A DNA stretch of 30,258 nt, from positions 1 to 30,258 of the IMG/VR virus record IMGVR_UViG_3300034120_001510; one strand, written 5' to 3'. How positions within the stretch are numbered: the stretch's first letter is position 1; every line of letters begins with the position of its first letter. This document shows positions 16,258 through 23,205 of the stretch, one piece after another. Below the pieces are notes generated by a model. That model did no database searches, was not told where the DNA came from, and worked only from the letters and a program-made list of their open reading frames with translations. Both the position numbers and the translations under genes were made by a program. The DNA comes from a virus.

Positions 16258-16530
16258 TCATATGCTGGTAATAGACTTTAAAACTCCAGACCTACCAATA
16301 GCAATTCTTAAACCAAGCTTCTTATTATAGTTATCATTACTACTACACGTAGCATCACCAACAAAATGTTCACCATTTGGAGAATCAATAACTACTTTTG
16401 TATATCCACCCTTTGGTTCTGGATCAGATAACTTAAATAGTAATTTTTGATAAGACAATTTTCCATCATATATACGACTATGTAGAACTCTTACTTTATA
16501 TCCAGCATTGCGTAAATCTTGTACTGTCAT
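16258..16530 (-). CDS. Conserved small phage protein
   Basis: The ATG at 16530 has a TTGGAG ribosome site, giving 90 aa; the longer frame upstream is unsupported. NAGYKVRVLHSR, PKGGYTKVVIDSPNGEHFVGDATCS and DNYNKKLGLRIAIGR form a layout common to uncharacterised small proteins of many tailed phages. A compact beta-rich domain with a C-terminal helix is likely. Function unknown. Confidence 0.65.
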   Translation of the reverse strand: MTVQDLRNAGYKVRVLHSRIYDGKLSYQKLLFKLSDPEPKGGYTKVVIDSPNGEHFVGDATCSSNDNYNKKLGLRIAIGRSGVLKSITSI

Positions 16531-16543
16531 TTCTTTTCTCCAA

Positions 16544-16768
16544 TTAAATAATATCAGCTTCCATAAAATCCATATCAAGATTGAGTTCGTCCCAATCCTC
16601 TTGCGTAACATTTCCAACTACCAAATAGTTGTCGTCTTTGGAATAATCTTGATGTTTGTCATACTTAATATAAAAACCCTCAGACTCATCAGACTTCATC
16701 TGATTAAGATCAATAACTAGGTCTTGTGCTTCTTTATGACCAATAACATTACTAAAACAATTAATCAT
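16544..16768 (-). CDS. Hypothetical acidic protein
   Basis: The start at 16768 is chosen for its AGAGGT ribosome site and gives 74 aa (MINCFSNVIGHKEAQDL...). The C-terminal third is very acidic (EDWDELNLDMDFMEADII). It lies four bases after the 16773-16967 stop in the same operon. No family is recognised. Confidence 0.6.
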   Translation of the reverse strand: MINCFSNVIGHKEAQDLVIDLNQMKSDESEGFYIKYDKHQDYSKDDNYLVVGNVTQEDWDELNLDMDFMEADII

Positions 16769-16772
16769 TATT

Positions 16773-16967
16773 TTACCTCTTTGTGCTTGTAGATAAATGA
16801 TCTTTTGCCTCTTCAATACTTTGAGTAACCTGTTCTATTAGACTTGATAAACGCTCTTCGTCTTCACAGTCCATATCTCCATGTTCCAATTCAAGAACAA
16901 GACCTTCTAAATATTCTTCTGACCAACATATTAAATCAGTAATAATTTTCTTGGTTTTTTGATTCAT
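16773..16967 (-). CDS. Small acidic helical protein
   Basis: The ATG at 16967 with GGAG seven bases upstream gives a 64-aa protein, MNQKTKKIITDLICWSEEY... It is Glu-rich and probably two helices. It is the first gene after a strong promoter. No family is recognised. Confidence 0.6.
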   Translation of the reverse strand: MNQKTKKIITDLICWSEEYLEGLVLELEHGDMDCEDEERLSSLIEQVTQSIEEAKDHLSTSTKR

Positions 16968-16995
16968 TTCATTACTCCAATGTGTCATACATGGT

Positions 16996-17024
16996 AGTAT
17001 ACAACGGTTATCGGTACTTGTCAA
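16996..17024 (-). promoter_or_regulatory. Promoter with GATAAC spacer box
   Basis: Reading leftward: TTGACA (17019-17024), a 17-bp spacer containing ACCGATAACC, then TATACT (16996-17001). It drives the 16967 gene and neighbours. The plus-strand HNH gene starts 70 bp away in the other direction, so this is a divergent control region. Confidence 0.8.
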
Positions 17025-17093
17025 TCAGATGCTTGAGATTTTTTTTGTCACTATGGTTCAAATTTTGTGTATAGTATTCTGGAGGTTCGAATT

Positions 17094-17678
17094 ATGAAAT
17101 TCAAAGACCAAATATTAGAATTAAGAAATTTAGGTTATTCATACAGGCAAATACAAGAAAAATTAAACTGCTCTAAAGGAACTATTGCTTATCACTGTGG
17201 TCAGGGACAAAAGGATAAAACTGCAAATAGAAGAATATCGAATAGATCTAAGCAGCATCCATTGGTTAGAAAAATAGAATACTTTAAGTATAAATACGAT
17301 AAACCATTATTGAAATTGTCTACAGAAAATAAGACACTTAATAGGATATTAAGATTAAAAATAGAATCATTTTCTATAATAGACAAAGGAGTATATAACA
17401 ATATGTCTTTTACGGTACAAGAATTCTTAAATAAAGTTGGAGATAATCCGATTTGCTCTTTAACTGGTAGACCTATAAATTTAATGAAGCCATCAACTTA
17501 TCAATTAGATCATATAGTTCCAAGATCTAAAGGGGGGTCAAATAATATAGATAACTGCCAACTACTTTGTAAAGAAGCTAATCAAGCTAAACATGATTTA
17601 ACTACGAAAGAATTTATACGACTTTGCAAAGAAATAGTAGATTACAATAAGCTCCGAGAACAAGATTCGAACTTGTAA
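17094..17678 (+). CDS. HNH homing-type endonuclease with N-terminal HTH
   Basis: One of only two convincing plus-strand genes. GGAGG eight bases upstream fixes the start at 17094 (194 aa). Residues 11-36 (RNLGYSYRQIQEKLNCSKGT) are a helix-turn-helix of the resolvase/homeodomain type. Residues 119-168 form an HNH nuclease: ICSLTGRP, then YQLDHIVPRSKGGSNNIDN and CKEANQAKHD, with Asp139/His140, Asn154 and His168 as likely catalytic and metal residues. Such free-standing HNH genes spread by cutting and homing. Its last 27 bases are antisense to tRNA-Asn, so the gene is wedged against the tRNA array. Opposite orientation to everything nearby suggests an insertion. Confidence 0.85.
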   Translation: MKFKDQILELRNLGYSYRQIQEKLNCSKGTIAYHCGQGQKDKTANRRISNRSKQHPLVRKIEYFKYKYDKPLLKLSTENKTLNRILRLKIESFSIIDKGVYNNMSFTVQEFLNKVGDNPICSLTGRPINLMKPSTYQLDHIVPRSKGGSNNIDNCQLLCKEANQAKHDLTTKEFIRLCKEIVDYNKLREQDSNL

Positions 17679-17723
17679 CCTAGCGGTTAACAGCCGCTTG
17701 CACTACCGTTGTGCTATCTCGGA
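17652..17723 (-). tRNA. tRNA-Asn (GTT)
   Basis: Acceptor TCCGAGA pairs with TCTCGGA. The anticodon arm is GCGGC-TGTTAAC-type with anticodon GTT, and the T arm is ACAAG-TTCGAAT-CTTGT. The discriminator is G and no CCA is encoded. It is the last gene of the four-tRNA array, and its 3' part overlaps the HNH gene on the other strand. Confidence 0.92.
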
Positions 17724-17727
17724 ATAA

Positions 17728-17798
17728 TTCGGGAACTAGGATTTGAACCTAGACAAAATGATCCAAAGTCATTTGTGCTACCGTTACACCATTCCCGA
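17728..17798 (-). tRNA. tRNA-Gln (TTG)
   Basis: Acceptor TCGGGAA pairs with TTCCCGA. The anticodon arm AATGA-CTTTGGA-TCATT gives TTG, and the T arm is CTAGG-TTCAAAT-CCTAG. Discriminator A; no encoded CCA. Only four bases separate it from tRNA-Asn. Confidence 0.92.
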
Positions 17799-17802
17799 TC
17801 AA

Positions 17803-17873
17803 AGCCCACAGAGGGAATCGAACCCCCTTCCGATGATTACAAATCAACTGTAATACCATTATACTATGCGGGC
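17803..17873 (-). tRNA. tRNA-Thr (TGT)
   Basis: Acceptor GCCCGCA pairs with TGTGGGC (one G-U). The anticodon loop TTTGTAA gives TGT. The anticodon stem GTTGA/TCATC has one mismatch. The T arm is GGGGG-TTCGATT-CCCTC. Discriminator T; no CCA encoded. Confidence 0.88.
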
Positions 17874-17878
17874 AATAA

Positions 17879-17951
17879 TAGGAGCGGTGGGATTCGAACC
17901 CACACTTTAAGGATTTTAAGTCCTTTGACTCTGCCGTTGGTCTACACTCCC
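17879..17951 (-). tRNA. tRNA-Leu (TAA) with short variable arm
   Basis: Acceptor GGGAGTG pairs with CGCTCCT, the anticodon arm is AAGGA-CTTAAAA-TCCTT (anticodon TAA, reading UUA), and the T arm is GTGGG-TTCGAAT-CCCAC. The variable region is only about 5 nt, whereas bacterial leucine tRNAs normally carry a long class II arm. Either the phage gene has a reduced form or its charging identity differs from the anticodon prediction. It is first in the array, about seven bases from the predicted transcript start. Confidence 0.85.
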
Positions 17952-17964
17952 AAACTACAGATTC

Positions 17965-17992
17965 ATTCTACCCTATCATCGTCTACTGTCAA
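17965..17992 (-). promoter_or_regulatory. Promoter of the tRNA array
   Basis: Reading leftward: TTGACA (17987-17992), a 16-bp spacer with AGACGATGATAGG, then TAGAAT (17965-17970), ending about 13 bp before tRNA-Leu. The -35 abuts the end of the GT25-like gene (stop at 17994). The spacer box resembles that of the rII promoter. Confidence 0.8.
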
Positions 17993-17993
17993 G

Positions 17994-18611
17994 TCACGAC
18001 TTTACACCATTGTCAAGTATCCATTTAGAATTAATTCTATTCATTAGATCGGCTATAGAAATTTCACTAGTTTTTAGACAATCACCCTTATTACATGGAA
18101 CTAATAATTTCCAAGGAGAATTTGGATAATATAACTCATTACCAGAATGAAAACGTATCTGATTATCTATATTACATACTATACCCTTTTTATCAATATT
18201 ATTCTTAATATTGATTGCCCCATTTAATGAAGTTACATAACCATCTCCTAATAATGCCAATCTGATTACGTCTATATCTGGTGTAAAAAGAGAAATACAA
18301 TCCTCTATATGTGAAACAAACTCATCATGTAATTCAAGATCGTCCTCTATGAAGCACATAAATGGAATATTGTTTTCTATTTGATGTTTAATGGCATTAT
18401 ATTTTGTTAGAAAGTTAGCTAGAGTACCATATGTCGGATAATGTAGTCTATGATATACAAGACCACTAGCCTTGAAAGCCCTCAATGTTTCATCAACATC
18501 GTATCCGTTAATAGATTTGATTACTTCAAAACATGGAAATTTTTGTATGTTGTTTTCTACAATATGTTTTCGATCTGCCCTAAGAAGCGATAATATGTAA
18601 TATTTAATCAT
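17994..18611 (-). CDS. Glycosyltransferase family 25-like
   Basis: This 205-aa protein starts IKYYILSLLRADRK, followed by FEVIKSINGYDVD. A GTLANFLTKYNAIKHQIE helix leads to the acidic catalytic-type motif CFIEDDLEL at residues 86-94. This order is characteristic of GT25 (LPS/procollagen-type) transferases, which add sugars to lipooligosaccharide cores or proteins. The start overlaps the stop of the zinc-ribbon gene (ATGA). It closes the cassette running from the DUF1559 gene. Confidence 0.8.
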   Translation of the reverse strand: MIKYYILSLLRADRKHIVENNIQKFPCFEVIKSINGYDVDETLRAFKASGLVYHRLHYPTYGTLANFLTKYNAIKHQIENNIPFMCFIEDDLELHDEFVSHIEDCISLFTPDIDVIRLALLGDGYVTSLNGAINIKNNIDKKGIVCNIDNQIRFHSGNELYYPNSPWKLLVPCNKGDCLKTSEISIADLMNRINSKWILDNGVKS

Positions 18612-18811
18612 TTTATTTTTTCCTTTAAATTTCTCAAAGTATTAGTAATAGTAAATAAAGTATCAGAAGAGAACTCAGTTTCTATTGGCACAAAAACCCA
18701 TTCGTCTTTTAAAATAAAATATCCGTATTCACATTTGTAAACTTTGTCGCTCAAAGCAAAAACATGGGGGCCATTACATTTATATGGACTAACACAATTA
18801 GGACAAACCAT
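18608..18811 (-). CDS. Small zinc-ribbon-like protein
   Basis: This 67-aa protein starts MVCPNCVSPYKCNGPH, with Cys3/Cys6 and Cys12 plus a later Cys27 as possible zinc ligands, then a beta-type region (GYFILKDEWVFVPIE). It overlaps the epimerase gene by 14 bp and is coupled to the GT25-like gene. No family is recognised. Confidence 0.5.
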   Translation of the reverse strand: MVCPNCVSPYKCNGPHVFALSDKVYKCEYGYFILKDEWVFVPIETEFSSDTLFTITNTLRNLKEKIK

Positions 18812-19691
18812 AAAATGATAATACCCATTCTTTTAGATCTTGTTTTGGTTGCCAGTTTAATTTAACTTTTGTTAATGAAATATCTGCTAATGTTATTTTA
18901 GGTTCTATTCTAGTTTCATTGTATTGTTTTTCAGCGTTAAGCCAATTAGCAATAGTGTTTATACTATAACTTTTTCCATTACCAATATTTAGAATACTAT
19001 TATTAGCATAATTATTAAGAGATAATATATTGGCATTAGCAACATCTTTTACATAAATAAAATCTCTTTCTTGATTACCATCATTACAAATATTTAGTGG
19101 TTGATTGTTCTTTAATGATCTATAAAAATGACTCAATACACTAACATAAGAGCCAGTAGAGGTCATTCTTTCGCCATAAACATTAAAGTATCTTAGTATC
19201 ACATAATTTATATTGTATAGTTTATTATACAGATAAATGTACTCTTCGCCTATGTATTTTTGTAGAGCATATGGACTAATTGGTTTAATATTTTCTTTTT
19301 CGTTGGTTGGAAAATGTTCGCAGTTTCCATATACTGATGATGAACTACTATAAATAATTTTAGTAACATTATTTTGTCTCATACACTCTAAAATTTTAAT
19401 AGTGGTATCAACATTACTGTTATTTGATTCATACGGATAGTCTATCGAAAATTGAACATTTGGTAAAGCAGCACAGTGAAATACAGCATTGACTTCTTTA
19501 AAGTATTGTGATAGATCTTTGATCGGAGTTAATGATAGATCAATATTAATAAAAGAACAAGACGCATTAATATTTTCTAATGATCCAGTTGATAGATTAT
19601 CTAGTACAATAACTTCGTGACCATTCTGTATTAATTGGTCAACTATATGACTTCCTATAAATCCGGCCCCACCAGTTACTAAATATTTCAT
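18798..19691 (-). CDS. NAD-dependent sugar epimerase/dehydratase
   Basis: The ATG at 19691 overlaps the metallophosphoesterase stop (ATGA) and starts directly at the Rossmann fold, MKYLVTGGAGFIGSH, giving 297 aa. The catalytic Ser is in SSSSSVYG (115-122), with Tyr141 and Lys145 in SPYALQKY. RYFNVYGERM and NDGNQERDFIYVKDVA fit extended short-chain dehydrogenases acting on UDP- or dTDP-sugars (GalE/RmlB type). It would provide a modified sugar nucleotide for the transferases nearby. Exact substrate unclear. Confidence 0.88.
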   Translation of the reverse strand: MKYLVTGGAGFIGSHIVDQLIQNGHEVIVLDNLSTGSLENINASCSFINIDLSLTPIKDLSQYFKEVNAVFHCAALPNVQFSIDYPYESNNSNVDTTIKILECMRQNNVTKIIYSSSSSVYGNCEHFPTNEKENIKPISPYALQKYIGEEYIYLYNKLYNINYVILRYFNVYGERMTSTGSYVSVLSHFYRSLKNNQPLNICNDGNQERDFIYVKDVANANILSLNNYANNSILNIGNGKSYSINTIANWLNAEKQYNETRIEPKITLADISLTKVKLNWQPKQDLKEWVLSFYGLS

Positions 19692-20353
19692 ATAAACTCT
19701 AACTCCACTTGACCATCTTTTAAAGTCAAATAAGAACAATCTTTTTCTGTCCAGCATCCACTATTAGTATACCACACAGAATGGCTTTTGTCAATGATCG
19801 GATGATGAGTATGCCCTAAACATACAACGTCAACGCCTTTTGATATAGCATATTTGCGAGAACTACTAATCATATTTTCTGTGCATCTTAAATAGATTTT
19901 GGATCGATTCTTTATAAGTTTAGGTAGGAATCTTTTATCGAATCTTTGGATTGTTCTATATAAATAATCTGCTACCTTTGTGGTTTTAGGATACTTATAT
20001 ATAAAATCATCAAATTTATCACCATGTAAACATAATACTATTTTATTTCCGCTAACAAAAGAGTATTCGTCTTTAAAATCTACTCCTATTAAGTGAGAAA
20101 TAATCTCCGCGTCACCATCATGATTTCCTCTTATCCAGACTATTTCCGTATGTTTGCTCAATGTTCTAAGCAAAGATAGTATATTCCAATGATTCTTTTT
20201 TAGTCTGCGAAAATCTAAATTATCAAACAGATCGCCATTGATAATCAATCTATTTGTTTTAGAATCTATCAACTCTAAAAAATCATATAGTTTTTTACTT
20301 TCACAAACATCACTACCCAAGTGAATATCGCTAATTATGATAGCATCATTCAT
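19688..20353 (-). CDS. Calcineurin-like metallophosphoesterase, LpxH-like
   Basis: This 221-aa protein has all the two-metal motifs: ISDIHLGS (7-14), INGDLFDN (38-45), IRGNHDGD (about 74-81), CLHGDKFD and CLGHTHHP near residue 180. The layout and length match UDP-2,3-diacylglucosamine hydrolase (LpxH)-type enzymes of lipid A synthesis, but related phosphoesterases share it. It overlaps the DUF1559 gene by 8 bp and is coupled to the epimerase, suggesting an envelope-modifying set. Confidence 0.8.
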   Translation of the reverse strand: MNDAIIISDIHLGSDVCESKKLYDFLELIDSKTNRLIINGDLFDNLDFRRLKKNHWNILSLLRTLSKHTEIVWIRGNHDGDAEIISHLIGVDFKDEYSFVSGNKIVLCLHGDKFDDFIYKYPKTTKVADYLYRTIQRFDKRFLPKLIKNRSKIYLRCTENMISSSRKYAISKGVDVVCLGHTHHPIIDKSHSVWYTNSGCWTEKDCSYLTLKDGQVELEFI

Positions 20354-21266
20354 ATTGAATAACGTCGTTATTATTCCTGCTTATAAAGGCAGCGAAAGTT
20401 GAGGCGGATACATTTTCATTAATAAATCTCGACGACCCATCTGCCATTACAACAACCATGCCACCAGCATGAAAACTATTTGGTTCACTATCATTATTAC
20501 AATTCATAATACAGGTACCGGTACTTCCGGTGGTATTTAAATTACCAGTAGTTTTATCTGATCCATCAAGAGAACCAGCACCACCATCTGGATCAATCCA
20601 ACCATAACCTTCTGGCCTTGGTAAAACTATGCCTCTACTTTTGCCAAGCACAAACCATTCTGGCCTTCCAGCACTTTCCATTGTTAGTATTGTTTTAGAC
20701 ATGCCATCAACCATTTCTGATTCTCTAGTTGGTCCCGTTCTATTTAAAGAACCCTCAATATCTGCACCGGGATCGGGCAATCCATTAGCAGTATAAAATG
20801 CTCGACGTATTCTATGCATAACAATATAATCAGAAGGCCCAAGTGATTTACCAATTATGTTTGCTGGTGCCGTGGCATCGGCCACTATTCGTGGATAACC
20901 TTTACTACTAGGACATATAAATAATGGTATGGTTTTTTGTCCATTGGTGATATTAACTAGTGAATCCCATCTTTGATTGATATCATATAATTCTGCTAAT
21001 GATCCTTCTTCAAAAAATGGTAGTAAAGAAATGCACCAACTTGTTGGACTATTTGTGCCGTCTAATGGTCTTGATCGCGGAAAAGATTTGCGAATAGACA
21101 TATGATTATGGAACGCTAATCCTTGTTGTCTAGCATTATTTAGACATGAACTTCGTCTGGCCGCTTCTCTGGCACTTTGTACCGCTGGTAAAAGTAATCC
21201 AATGAGAACAGCTATGATTGCAATAACAACCAATAATTCAATAAGTGTAAATCCTTTTTTCTTCAT
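20346..21266 (-). CDS. DUF1559 pseudopilin-like protein
   Basis: The start is the ATG at 21266 (MKKKGFTLIELLVV...), 306 aa. The N-terminus is a textbook type IV pilin/pseudopilin prepilin: basic residues, cleavage expected after Gly5, Phe at +1, Glu at +5 and a hydrophobic helix. PAVQSAREAARRSSCLNNARQQGLAFHNH follows, then LPFFEEG, FICPSS and, at the end, NSFHAGGMVVVMADGS. This is the DUF1559 domain, massively expanded in planctomycetes and scarcely known in phages. It would be inserted in the inner membrane and exposed at or outside the surface. The cargo is probably host-derived. A separate promoter with a palindrome at the start site lies upstream. Confidence 0.92.
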   Translation of the reverse strand: MKKKGFTLIELLVVIAIIAVLIGLLLPAVQSAREAARRSSCLNNARQQGLAFHNHMSIRKSFPRSRPLDGTNSPTSWCISLLPFFEEGSLAELYDINQRWDSLVNITNGQKTIPLFICPSSKGYPRIVADATAPANIIGKSLGPSDYIVMHRIRRAFYTANGLPDPGADIEGSLNRTGPTRESEMVDGMSKTILTMESAGRPEWFVLGKSRGIVLPRPEGYGWIDPDGGAGSLDGSDKTTGNLNTTGSTGTCIMNCNNDSEPNSFHAGGMVVVMADGSSRFINENVSASTFAAFISRNNNDVIQYE

Positions 21267-21300
21267 TATATTTCTCACATAGGAAGGATATATGGCGGGA

Positions 21301-21319
21301 TTGGTTTACAATAAACCAA
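21301..21319. promoter_or_regulatory. Palindrome at the DUF1559 transcript start
   Basis: TTGGTTTA and TAAACCAA are perfect inverted repeats around CAA. The palindrome touches the -10 of the promoter just upstream and covers the predicted start of transcription, the usual place for a repressor operator. No U-run follows, so a terminator is less likely. Confidence 0.5.
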
Positions 21320-21346
21320 CTATATGATAGTAGATTAAAAAATCAA
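21319..21346 (-). promoter_or_regulatory. Candidate promoter of the DUF1559 cassette
   Basis: Reading leftward: TTGATT (21341-21346), a 16-bp spacer, TATAGT (21319-21324). The -35 is weaker than in the other promoters listed, but position and spacing fit. Confidence 0.45.
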
Positions 21347-21386
21347 AATTATTATGTTAGAATTGTGTTAAAGATCTATATTAACT

Positions 21387-21530
21387 TCATACTCTATGAT
21401 CATACTTATACCATGCTCGTAATTGCTGACTAAACTCATATAAAAATGATTGAGTCTTTAATGACTTGCTCATTATCTCATATTCTCTTTGATCTTCTAT
21501 AAGATCGAATTCAAATATAGCCCTCATCAT
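21387..21530 (-). CDS. Small conserved phage protein
   Basis: A 47-aa frame, MMRAIFEFDLIEDQREYEIM..., with TTGGAG before the paired ATGs (21530 or 21527). EFDLIEDQREYE followed by a helix and QLRAWYKYDH is a pattern I recognise from short uncharacterised phage proteins. It fills most of the gap before the DUF1559 promoter. Confidence 0.7.
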   Translation of the reverse strand: MMRAIFEFDLIEDQREYEIMSKSLKTQSFLYEFSQQLRAWYKYDHRV

Positions 21531-21559
21531 TTGCTCCAAAATGTTTCAATATTACCTGT

Positions 21560-22027
21560 TTAGCCGGGAAATTCTGGAGGAGTCCACTTGTTGTCTTTAT
21601 TCCTACAACTATTACATAGTGTGGTTATCCATCCACCTTTATTTGGTTTTCCGCTATTACCACAAACTTCACAGATTTTATAACTCATTTCTTCTGCCAT
21701 GTCTATAATACCTTCAACATAATCGTCGCCGCCACTAAAGTATATTCTAAGTCCACCAAACTTTTCCTTTATCTGATCAAACTTAACAGGAACGTAGTCT
21801 AAGTCTGATTGATCATTTAGTGTGCCATATTTATTTCTTACCGCTATTCTTTCAGAAATATTTTGTTCATGCTGAAATATTCTCCAACAAACAGACGATA
21901 ATAGTTCATACCATCCATCGTTACATTCAATACCCCAACACATACATGATTCCATACAAGATTTGCTCGTATTGGAAAATAGTTGTGGATATTTTTCGAA
22001 TATGGTATTTTGTAATTCTTGATTCAT
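21560..22027 (-). CDS. Conserved phage protein with zinc-binding tail
   Basis: This 155-aa protein has the recognisable block FDQIKEKFGGLRIYFSGGDDYVEG and then ICEVCGNSGKPNKGGWITTLCNSC, a four-cysteine zinc site (two CxxC). Proteins of this layout are common and uncharacterised in tailed phages and some bacteria. It starts two bases after the stop of the 22030-22626 gene. A second pair of Cys at SCMESCMCWG may be structural. Function unknown. Confidence 0.7.
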   Translation of the reverse strand: MNQELQNTIFEKYPQLFSNTSKSCMESCMCWGIECNDGWYELLSSVCWRIFQHEQNISERIAVRNKYGTLNDQSDLDYVPVKFDQIKEKFGGLRIYFSGGDDYVEGIIDMAEEMSYKICEVCGNSGKPNKGGWITTLCNSCRNKDNKWTPPEFPG

Positions 22028-22029
22028 GA

Positions 22030-22626
22030 TTAAATCTTGTATATCTCTAACTCATTTAAACAAATAAATTTTGTCTTACCATATGTAGTTTTTTTACTTA
22101 CATGATAGTGTCCATGAATCCAAATATCTGGTTGATGAATATGAAGTAATTCATTCAACGCCCAGCCTGTCATATTTTGATATACTCTTTGATCTGGACG
22201 AAGCATTGTTGTGACCATACTACTAGGGCAATCATGTGTAATCACTATATTTGGTTTTATGTTCGCATACAATTCCATAGCTTTATTAAATTCATCAATA
22301 GAAAGCTGTTCATTCTGCCACCAATCAATACCAATGGTTCGTGTTTTGTGATCTATCGAGTAAGCACCACGATAGAAGAAAAACTCTACATCGCCAAGTT
22401 TAAATAAACCATAGTCACCAAGATAATGTGGAAAATTAATTATTTGGTCATAATTATCATGATTTCCAGCTACAATTTTATGACACTGTGGATCAACATC
22501 TTTTAGAATTTCATAATTGAATCCAAAGTCGCCTAATTGAACTGTATATGGATAACAATCCTTTTTTTGAATGATTTCATGATAATTTTTGTATTTACCA
22601 TGAACATCACCAATTATAGTAAGCAT
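22030..22626 (-). CDS. Calcineurin-like metallophosphoesterase
   Basis: This 198-aa protein carries TIIGDVHGKY (3-12), VQLGDFGFN (29-37), IVAGNHDNY (51-59), VITHDCPS and WIHGHYHVS, the full set for a two-metal phosphoesterase. Length and motif spacing resemble small phage and bacterial phosphatases (protein Ser/Thr, nucleotide or RNA-end phosphatases). It is distinct in sequence from the LpxH-like gene at 19688. Substrate cannot be assigned. Confidence 0.85.
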   Translation of the reverse strand: MLTIIGDVHGKYKNYHEIIQKKDCYPYTVQLGDFGFNYEILKDVDPQCHKIVAGNHDNYDQIINFPHYLGDYGLFKLGDVEFFFYRGAYSIDHKTRTIGIDWWQNEQLSIDEFNKAMELYANIKPNIVITHDCPSSMVTTMLRPDQRVYQNMTGWALNELLHIHQPDIWIHGHYHVSKKTTYGKTKFICLNELEIYKI

Positions 22627-22638
22627 ATGGTCTTCTTT

Positions 22639-22863
22639 TTATTCAGAAGTTTCATTAAAGATAGATTCGGAATTGATAACAAGTACTAATTGATCATCGC
22701 CCTCTGGATCATCTATTAGCCATGTATCACAATTATATTCATCACCACTTGCTGCATTGTGTACTATAACAGGACTACTCCATAGTTTTTGATCTAGATT
22801 ATGTATATCATTTGCTTTTTTATGCAATAAATTATATAGGTCTAGCCATGTCATATTATTCAT
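22639..22863 (-). CDS. Small conserved phage protein
   Basis: The ATG at 22863 with GGGAGAAA gives 74 aa (MNNMTWLDLYNLLHKKAN). The core, LWSSPVIVHNAASGDEYNCDTWLIDDPEGDDQLVLVI, is a short beta-rich module seen in many phage genomes beside small MTWK-type genes. It overlaps no other start and follows 22874-23095 closely. Function unknown. Confidence 0.6.
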   Translation of the reverse strand: MNNMTWLDLYNLLHKKANDIHNLDQKLWSSPVIVHNAASGDEYNCDTWLIDDPEGDDQLVLVINSESIFNETSE

Positions 22864-22873
22864 TAATTTCTCC

Positions 22874-23095
22874 CTAAAATTGAAACTCATCTATTTTATA
22901 ACTGGATTGATGATCTAGAAATTTATTATCAGTCATGTGATTAAATATTGATCTTATCAATGATGAAGTACTATCTGCGGATTGATGATCGCTACCCTTG
23001 TTCCAAAAATACACCCTTTGATTATTTTCATCTTGTGTCTTACTTACTTCGTAAGAATGCTTTTCAGCCCAAAGTTTTATTTCTTTCCAAGTCAT
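22874..23095 (-). CDS. Small conserved phage protein, leaderless start
   Basis: The 73-aa product starts MTWKEIKLWAEKHSYEVS and contains DSTSSLIRSIFNHMTDNKF, a pattern of short phage proteins of unknown role. The -10 element TATCAT ends just six bases before the ATG, so transcription would start at or next to the A of ATG. No Shine-Dalgarno site is possible on such an mRNA. Confidence 0.65.
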   Translation of the reverse strand: MTWKEIKLWAEKHSYEVSKTQDENNQRVYFWNKGSDHQSADSTSSLIRSIFNHMTDNKFLDHQSSYKIDEFQF

Positions 23096-23101
23096 ATTAC
23101 C

Positions 23102-23129
23102 ATGATACCACGCAAATCAAAAATGTCAA
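23102..23129 (-). promoter_or_regulatory. Promoter for a leaderless transcript
   Basis: Reading leftward: TTGACA (23124-23129), 16 bp, TATCAT (23102-23107). The terminator of the upstream gene lies immediately behind it. CGTGGTATCATGG around the -10 resembles CGTGGTATAATGG at the 29484-29511 promoter. Confidence 0.8.
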
Positions 23130-23144
23130 TCAAAAAATAAAAAA

Positions 23145-23177
23145 TGCGTCTTTTTCAGTATACAGAAAAATGACGCA
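23145..23177 (-). terminator. Intrinsic terminator
   Basis: TGCGTC-TTTTTC and GAAAAA-T-GACGCA form a 12-bp stem with one bulge around GTATAC. Leftward it is followed by TTTTTTATTTTTT. It ends the 23206-23430 transcript. Confidence 0.9.
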
Positions 23178-23205
23178 AAAACTCTATGGCTAATTAAACC
23201 AAATA

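Noticed and set aside
17709-18047. 112-codon plus-strand frame
   Set aside because: It crosses four tRNA genes in antisense; not a protein gene.
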